18,879 bases of DNA from Micavibrio_A sp035759665. Its GTDB lineage: Bacteria > Pseudomonadota > Alphaproteobacteria > Micavibrionales > Micavibrionaceae. Under the pieces are notes generated by a model. That model worked only from the letters and a program-made list of their open reading frames with translations, was not told the DNA's origin and ran no database searches. Positions 14,131-18,879 of the stretch are shown here, one piece after another (the first letter of the stretch is position 1; each line of letters begins with the position of its first letter). The stretch lies in the NCBI GenBank assembly GCA_035759665.1, contig DASTUM010000130.1, positions 1-18,879 on the forward strand, given 5' to 3'. The position numbers and the translations under genes were made by a program.

Positions 14131-15030
14131 ATGACCGACAATCTCGTGCAATCTTTCGAACTGGAATCCTCGCGGCTGCGCGGGCGCATCGTGCGGCTCG
14201 GCTCTGTGCTCGACGATATACTGAGCGCGCACAAGACCTATCCCGAGGATGTGTTGCAACTGACCGGGGAAACGCTCACGCTTTGCGTGATGCTATCCTC
14301 CATGCTCAAATATGACGGTATCTTCACGCTGCAAGCGCAGGGTGACGGGCCTGTGCGGATGCTGGTCGCCGACGTGGCGACGGGCGGAAAAATCCGCGCC
14401 TGCGCTTCGTTCAGCACGGAGCGGCTGGCGGCGGAACCGCACATGGGCGATGTGGCGGCGCTGCTCGGCAAGGGCTACATGGCCTTTACGGTCGATCAGG
14501 GCGAAAACACGGAACGCTATCAGGGGATCGTCGAATTGAAGCCGGGCTCGCTGATCGCCAGCGTCCAGCATTATTTCACGCAATCCGAACAGATATTGAC
14601 CGGCATGGTCATGAAGGCCGCGCGCGTAAACGGGCAATGGCGCGCCGGCGGCATCATGGTGCAGCAGATGCCAGAAGATTCGGAAAGCTACAACAAGGGC
14701 GAAAGCAACTTTCACGAGGACAACTGGCGCCGCACGATGGTTCTGCTCGGCAGCGCCCGGGACGAGGAGCTGGTCGATCCGTCGCTCGGGGCCGAAGACC
14801 TGCTGTACCGGCTTTTTCACGAGGAAGGCGTTCGGGTTTACGAGGCGCAGGAACTGGAAAAGACCTGCCGCTGTTCGCCGGAAAGGGTGGCAAATATTTT
14901 GTCCACCATGTCGGATCGGGATATTGACGATATGGTCGTGGATGGCAAAATCGTCATGACCTGCGAATTTTGCAGCCGCGATTATACATTCGATCCGGTG
15001 GATTTTAAAAAAGGAGAAACCAGACCATGA
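14131..15030 (+). CDS. hslO: Redox-regulated chaperone Hsp33
   Basis: The 299-residue protein is the usual Hsp33 length. The N-terminal core begins FELESSRLRGRIVRLGSVLDDIL. The C-terminal zinc switch has the four cysteines in order: Cys246 and Cys248 in TCRCSPER, and Cys278 and Cys281 in MTCEFCSRDY. Hsp33 is a cytosolic holdase that becomes active when oxidation releases zinc. It ends in an ATGA overlap with the next gene and begins 6 bases after the permease stop. All key residues are present, so it should be functional. Confidence 0.97.
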   Translation: MTDNLVQSFELESSRLRGRIVRLGSVLDDILSAHKTYPEDVLQLTGETLTLCVMLSSMLKYDGIFTLQAQGDGPVRMLVADVATGGKIRACASFSTERLAAEPHMGDVAALLGKGYMAFTVDQGENTERYQGIVELKPGSLIASVQHYFTQSEQILTGMVMKAARVNGQWRAGGIMVQQMPEDSESYNKGESNFHEDNWRRTMVLLGSARDEELVDPSLGAEDLLYRLFHEEGVRVYEAQELEKTCRCSPERVANILSTMSDRDIDDMVVDGKIVMTCEFCSRDYTFDPVDFKKGETRP

Positions 15031-15608
15031 GATACAAACGTTTGGGCGCCGCCGCCCTGGCCGTTCTGGCCGCTGCGGGTTGCACGAATATCGCTGCCAG
15101 CCCTGCGCCGCAGCTCAGCTTTGAAAATTATCCGCCCGTGTCGCTGAACGTCGCCACGACGAATGTGGAAGAGGCGTATATATTGCCGAACGATAAACAG
15201 GACGTGTCGGGCCAGTTCGTGGTCTCTCCCACGGACGCGGTAAAACGCTACGCGGCGCGGCGTTTTCAAGCGAGCGGCGTACCGGGCGGTTATTTCACGA
15301 TCGCCATCGAGGATGCCCGCGTTCACTTCCGGCAGATTGCTCAGGACAACAAGGCGCTTCAATGGGCGGATATCGGCACGGAAGACGAATATCGCGTGTT
15401 CCTACAACTGCGCGTTACACCGCAGCCCGACGGTTTCAGCGGACGTCCCGGGCCGATTACGATCAAGATGGAGCGCACGCTGGTCATGAAATCCGGCGTG
15501 ACGTTGAAAGTGCGTGAGGACAAGCAGATCGCGTTCCTGGAGAAGCTGATCGCCGATGTCGACGGCAAAATCCAGGTTGCTCTGGATGATGTGCCGGCGA
15601 TCCGTTAG
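15027..15608 (+). CDS. Predicted small lipoprotein of unknown function
   Basis: The 193-residue protein has a signal peptide with a basic start (MRYKR), a hydrophobic core and Cys19 in LAVLAAAGC. The -3 residue is Ala, so the lipobox is slightly atypical. The mature part is mixed alpha/beta with FVVSPTDAVKRYAARRF and a strand-rich region near 95-160, ending in a helix. I do not recognise the family. It may be anchored in the outer or inner membrane facing the periplasm. The ATG overlaps the hslO stop (ATGA) and follows AAAAAGGAG, so expression is coupled to hslO. Coding is secure, function is not. Confidence 0.85.
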   Translation: MRYKRLGAAALAVLAAAGCTNIAASPAPQLSFENYPPVSLNVATTNVEEAYILPNDKQDVSGQFVVSPTDAVKRYAARRFQASGVPGGYFTIAIEDARVHFRQIAQDNKALQWADIGTEDEYRVFLQLRVTPQPDGFSGRPGPITIKMERTLVMKSGVTLKVREDKQIAFLEKLIADVDGKIQVALDDVPAIR

Positions 15609-15618
15609 GCGGCGGTGT

Positions 15619-15867
15619 AAACCACCAATGCACGAAGACACCAAGAATTTCCCTCCTACCGTCATAGCGAGGCTCCTCGCAATGACGGTATGGGGAAAGT
15701 GATTTACGCGGAGGAATGGAGGCACGGAGCTTTTATTTCTCTGTGCAACTCTGCGCCCTCTGTGTCTCTATGGTTTGATAAAATAAAGAAACGTTGCGGT
15801 ATTTTTGGTTGTGGCTGCCGGATGACGACGCAGGAAACTCTTGGTGCCTTCGTGCCTTAGTGGTTTT
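15619..15867. repeat. Compound palindromic repeat block filling the gap after the lipoprotein gene
   Basis: The 319-base gap 15609-15927 is almost all repeat. The outer inverted arms are 15619-15647 (begins AAACCACCAATGCACGAAG) and 15838-15867 (ends GTGCCTTAGTGGTTTT). A core hairpin (15657-15671 with 15676-15690, 14 of 15 pairs) has arms TACCGTCATAGCGAG and CTCGCAATGACGGTA. The middle, from about 15705 to 15775, holds GGAGGCACGGAG and CTCTGTGTCTCTATGG, a second weak inverted pair of similar make-up. It has the same architecture as 1170-1298 but is about twice as long. No convincing gene is present. Confidence 0.75.
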
Positions 15868-15880
15868 CAGACTCGATGCA

Positions 15881-15907
15881 AAAAAACGGGGCCTTTCGGC
15901 CCCGTTT
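15881..15907 (-). terminator. Intrinsic terminator of the OmpA-family gene
   Basis: Read on the minus strand, AAACGGGGCC, loop GAAA and GGCCCCGTTT form a perfect 10-bp stem with a GNRA tetraloop. The stem runs into a T run (the plus-strand A run 15881-15886). It begins 20 bases after the stop codon of the minus-strand gene. Confidence 0.88.
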
Positions 15908-15927
15908 CAATTCGGTATCCAGAGTCC

Positions 15928-16830
15928 TTACTGGAAGGAGATCTGGGCGCGGCGGTTGGCCGGTTCGCGCACGTTGTCGGGCGTGGCGACCAGCAGTTCG
16001 TTCTCACCGCGGCTGGAACCGTTGATGAGGTTGGCGCTGACGCCGCGCTGGATCAGGGCGTCACGAACGGCGTTCGCGCGGCGCTGGGCCAGTTTTTGGT
16101 TGTAGTCCGTCGGGCCGGAAGTGTCGGCGTGGCCGACGACGTTCACGGCCGTCAGGCTGCGCTTGGACACTTCGGCGGCAACGGCGTCGAGAACACTCTG
16201 CGCGCCCGGGCCGAGGGTCGATTGATCCCAGTCGAAGAACACGAGATACATTGCGTTCTCAACTTCCATCGGCGCGTTCGGGTCTACGTTGAACGCAGGT
16301 TCGGCGACCGGAGCCGGCGCGGAAGGAGGGGCGGCGGCCGGCATTGCGCCTTCCAGCTGCTCAAGGGCGGCGAGGAATTCGCGTTTGCAACGGTTGATCT
16401 CATCAGGCTGGAAATCTTCTTCCTGGTTTTCGATCCAGCAGTCATAGCGGGCCTGTGCCACGGCGGAAACATCCGGGTAGGCTTCGCGTGCGCCGAGATC
16501 ATATACCGCGACGAGGCGGGAACGGCCAAGGCTGAGTTCGTTCATATATTCCGACTTGATGTTCCAGTCGGCGAGGGGTTCGGGCATCACGACATCCCCG
16601 CGGGCCGAAGCCAGACCTTTGCGGGCGAAGTGCAGGCCGTCCGCATGGTCGCCCATGGAATCGACTTCATCATTTACAAAATCGCGGTACTCGCTCGTCA
16701 GCTTTTGCGTGAAGGGGCTACCGACGGCTTGCGCTTCGTTCAACGCGTCCACTTCCTCGAATTTATTGAAATCGCATGCGGTCAGGGCCGTTACGGCAGC
16801 CATGATCATAAGTCCGCGCAGAATCTGCAT
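15928..16830 (-). CDS. OmpA-family (Pal-like) outer-membrane lipoprotein
   Basis: The 300-residue protein has a lipoprotein signal ending LTAC, so Cys19 would be the lipidated residue. Residues 20-160 form a less familiar domain with one Cys pair (Cys131 and Cys148) and two Trp. A Pro/Ala linker is at 162-180. The OmpA C-terminal peptidoglycan-binding domain is at about 190-300: YLVFFDWDQSTL, VVGHADTSGPTDYNQKLAQR with Asp236, and the Arg250/Arg251 pair that bind diaminopimelate. It should tether the outer membrane to the cell wall. It is longer than Pal, and no tol genes adjoin it, so it is probably not Pal itself. It ends in a strong terminator. Confidence 0.93.
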   Translation of the reverse strand: MQILRGLMIMAAVTALTACDFNKFEEVDALNEAQAVGSPFTQKLTSEYRDFVNDEVDSMGDHADGLHFARKGLASARGDVVMPEPLADWNIKSEYMNELSLGRSRLVAVYDLGAREAYPDVSAVAQARYDCWIENQEEDFQPDEINRCKREFLAALEQLEGAMPAAAPPSAPAPVAEPAFNVDPNAPMEVENAMYLVFFDWDQSTLGPGAQSVLDAVAAEVSKRSLTAVNVVGHADTSGPTDYNQKLAQRRANAVRDALIQRGVSANLINGSSRGENELLVATPDNVREPANRRAQISFQ

Positions 16831-17150
16831 TGAAAACTCCTCAAATCCATTGAATAAACAGGGGGATCGCTCCCGCCCCGATCCAGCATTTTTACATTGA
16901 TAGCCATATCAAAGTAAAGCGATATGACCAAAATAGCGTAAATTAACCTATTAATTAGTATTAATGCAGGCGCGGGCGGTGGGAACTTTACTCCAGCAAG
17001 TTGTTGAAAACTTTGCCGCCCGCTTGGCTCTTCCATAAGACTCTACTAAAACATTGACATTCGCGGGGGCATACGTATTATCCGCGCGCCTTTCAAAACG
17101 AACGCCGAACGCGGCGTTTCCCATCGGGGCGAAATAATAGAGGAAAACAA
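16831..17150. other. Divergent intergenic region (320 bases)
   Basis: This gap separates the minus-strand OmpA-family gene from the DJ-1 gene. It holds an AT-rich stretch with three TTAA sites (16943, 16951, 16961), a nested hairpin at 16972-17023 and the promoter at 17054-17081. A 7-bp leader hairpin lies at 17101-17118 (AACGCCG / CGGCGTT). No open frame in it looks coding. A possible OmpA-gene promoter (TTGGTC and TATGGC, 17 apart, minus strand) is weak. Confidence 0.6.
17054..17081 (+). promoter_or_regulatory. Strong predicted sigma70 promoter of the DJ-1/prfB unit
   Basis: TTGACA (17054-17059) is a perfect -35. TATTAT (17076-17081) matches the -10 in five of six positions. The spacer is 16 bases. 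The start would be near 17088, giving a leader of about 60 bases that contains the small hairpin 17101-17118 before the GAGG ribosome binding site. Confidence 0.75.
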
Positions 17151-17720
17151 ATGGCCAAAGCGCTGCAATCACAAAAAATTGCCGTTCTCATCTCGAACGG
17201 ATTCAACGAAAACGAATTTCTTACCATTCAAAAAGCGATGATCGAACAGGGGGCTTCCCTGCGCATCGTTTCCACTGACTCCGGCCTCGTCAACGGCTGG
17301 GACGGCAAAGGCTGGGGCCACAATTTCGCAATAGACGCCCAATTGAACACCGCTCTCGGCATCGATTACGACGCCGTCATCGTCCCGGGCGGTCAGCGCA
17401 GCATCGACAAGCTGAAGCTTACAGCCCATTCCCGCCGCTTTATCGGCAGCTTCCTGGCCGCCGTTAAGCCGGTCATCTGCATGGGCGAGGCCGTCCAGCT
17501 TCTGGCCCATACCGACCACCTGAACGGCAGGACGGTTTCCGGCCCGGAAGCCAAGAAAGCCATCGCCGAAACCGCCGGCGCCCAATGGTCGGATGAACCC
17601 GTCAGCATGGACGGAACCCTGATGACGGGCGACACGGAAGGCGATAAACTGGCCGCTTACGTGGCCTCCGCCGTCGAAATGACGGCCCGTGCCGTTACCT
17701 CGATGAAGCAGGCAGCCTAA
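17151..17720 (+). CDS. DJ-1/PfpI superfamily protein
   Basis: The 189-residue flavodoxin-like protein has KIAVLISNGFNENEF with an acidic residue at the usual place (Glu22), YDAVIVPGG (73-81) and a nucleophile-elbow Cys110 in PVICMGEAVQLL. Most PfpI-type proteins read CHG here. This one has Met in place of His, so protease-type catalysis is unlikely. Members act as deglycases, glyoxalases, chaperones or oxidative-stress proteins. The exact role here is open. GAGGAAAA precedes the ATG. The stop is 5 bases before prfB, and no terminator lies between, so both should share the promoter at 17054. Confidence 0.9.
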   Translation: MAKALQSQKIAVLISNGFNENEFLTIQKAMIEQGASLRIVSTDSGLVNGWDGKGWGHNFAIDAQLNTALGIDYDAVIVPGGQRSIDKLKLTAHSRRFIGSFLAAVKPVICMGEAVQLLAHTDHLNGRTVSGPEAKKAIAETAGAQWSDEPVSMDGTLMTGDTEGDKLAAYVASAVEMTARAVTSMKQAA

Positions 17721-17725
17721 GACCC

Positions 17726-18845
17726 ATGAAAGCCGAAATCCAAGCAGTGGTGGAGCAGATCAGCGAAGCCCTCACCCTGCTGAGGAGGCATCTTTGACTG
17801 GGACGCCGCGTTAAAGCGTCTTGAAGAACTGAACCAGACGGCGGAAGACTCCGCCCTCTGGAACGATCCGCAAAAGGCCCAGGCCGTGATGAAGGAACGC
17901 ACGCGCCTTGATGGACAGGTCACGAAAATCAAATATATCGAAGCCACCCTCAACGACAATGTCGAGCTGATCGCCATGGGCGAGGAGGAGGGGGATGCTT
18001 CCATCGTCGCGGACGCCGAAAAAACCCTGACTTCCCTGCAACAGGACGTAGCGAAATACCAGCTTGAGAGTCTTTTGTCCGGCGAAGCCGACATGAACGA
18101 CGCCTATCTGGAAGTGAATGCCGGAGCCGGGGGCACTGAGGCTCAGGACTGGGCGCAGATACTGATGCGCATGTACACACGCTGGGCGGAGCGGCGCGGA
18201 TACAAGGTTTCCCTGCTCGATAGAAGCGAAGGGGAAGAGGCCGGGATTAAATCCGCGACGATCCGTATTGAAGGCGAAAGGGCTTTTGGATGGCTGAAAA
18301 CAGAGAGTGGGGTTCACCGCCTTGTCCGGATTTCGCCTTTTGACTCGGCTGCGCGGCGTCACACATCTTTTGCCTCTGTCGGCGTGACTCCGGTCGTTGA
18401 TGACAATATCAGTATCGAAATTCTCGATAAAGATTTGAAGGTCGATACGTATCGCTCATCCGGCGCCGGCGGTCAGCACGTTAATACGACGGATTCTGCT
18501 ATCCGGATTACCCATATTCCGACCGGCGTTATTGTCACCTGCCAGAACGGACGGTCCCAGCACCAGAACAGGGCGGATGCCATGTCGATGCTCAAGGCGC
18601 GCCTGTTCGAACTGGAGTTGCGCAAGCGCGAAGATGCGGCCAGTGCCGCTGCCGCTTCAAAAACCGATATCGGCTGGGGGCACCAAATCCGCTCCTACGT
18701 TCTCCAGCCTTACCAGATGATAAAAGACCTGCGGACGGGAACGGAAGATACGGATTCCCAGGCCGTGCTAGATGGCGATATAGACCTGTTTTTGGAATCC
18801 TCGCTCTCGCACCGCCTAGGGATATCCGACAAGCAGCACAAATAA
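17726..18845 (+). CDS. prfB: Peptide chain release factor 2 (programmed +1 frameshift)
   Basis: RF2 ends translation at UGA and UAA. Frame one runs from ATG 17726 for 23 codons to CTT 17792-17794 and an in-frame TGA at 17795-17797. Skipping T17795 continues as DWDAALKRLEEL to TAA 18843-18845, giving 372 residues. In the joined numbering the stop-recognition motif SPF is at 203-205 and the catalytic GGQ at 248-250, both close to the E. coli positions. The frameshift depends on RF2 level, so the gene regulates itself. A start at ATG 17886 would lose the N-terminal domain and is wrong. No clear ribosome binding site precedes 17726. Coupling to the DJ-1 gene is likely. Confidence 0.97.
17783..17798 (+). 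promoter_or_regulatory. prfB programmed +1 frameshift site
   Basis: AGGAGG (17783-17788), then CAT, then CTT TGA C. The Shine-Dalgarno-like sequence, the three-base spacer, the slippery CTT and the TGA-C context match the known RF2 recoding signal, which reads AGGGGG TAT CTT TGA C in E. coli. Confidence 0.95.
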
Positions 18846-18879
18846 GCTGCTTGAAAGAACCGCGCCCCGCGCTTATTGT

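Noticed and set aside
15609..15927. CRISPR-like array from the repeated CACGAAG/CACCAAG words
   Set aside because: The units are short, uneven and inverted, with no spacers of constant length.
15841..16833. A 330-residue plus-strand frame across the OmpA-family gene
   Set aside because: The minus-strand protein has a lipobox and a full OmpA domain. The plus frame begins in repeat DNA and runs through the terminator.
16943..16964. Three TTAA sites as a possible CtrA site before the OmpA-family gene
   Set aside because: The gaps between the TTAA words are 4 and 6 bases, not the required 7.

Overview
The window reads as chromosomal core DNA of a free-living, moderately GC-rich alphaproteobacterium. 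Evidence: the MidA-like methyltransferase next to pgeF, a PleC/DivJ-style PAS histidine kinase behind a CtrA-like box, an alphaproteobacterial-type RecX, a phasin and an OmpA-family lipoprotein. A Micavibrio- or Rhodospirillales-like lineage fits, but I cannot place it more exactly. There are no tRNA, rRNA, transposase, phage or CRISPR signals. All genes look intact except the first, which is cut by the window edge.

Layout. 1-1907: the tail of a MidA/NDUFAF7-type methyltransferase overlaps pgeF (peptidoglycan editing). A small membrane-anchored methyltransferase resembling the FAM173/ATPSCKMT family follows. 1992-3473: a good promoter drives prs (PRPP synthase), followed by an unrecognised 160-residue protein. 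3621-6155: a translation block of rplY (L25), pth (peptidyl-tRNA hydrolase) and ychF (ribosome-associated ATPase). An intrinsic-terminator-like hairpin lies in front of both pth and ychF. 6167-7057 (minus): ilvE. 7207-9272: an OmpR/EnvZ-type response regulator and kinase joined by an ATGA overlap. A bidirectional terminator separates them from a minus-strand phasin gene. 10020-12575: an orphan membrane PAS-PAS histidine kinase. 12655-13269 (minus): recX. 13303-15608: an ABC-2 permease, hslO (Hsp33) and a small lipoprotein, closely packed. 15928-16830 (minus): an OmpA-family lipoprotein. 17054-18845: a strong sigma70-type promoter, a DJ-1/PfpI protein, and prfB with an intact programmed +1 frameshift.

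Intergenic structure. Four gaps hold palindromic repeat DNA built on the core GTCATTGCGAG. Two of these are compound: the core hairpin sits inside outer inverted repeats of the CCACCAAGGCACGAAG type. A fifth gap, in front of ychF, holds a different hairpin of the kind dispersed in many genomes. These repeats, the double hairpin gating of rplY-pth-ychF, the pair of respiratory-type methyltransferases around pgeF, the CtrA-like box before the orphan kinase and the recX/permease start region are the parts most worth a second look. I found no clear new defence or mobile system.
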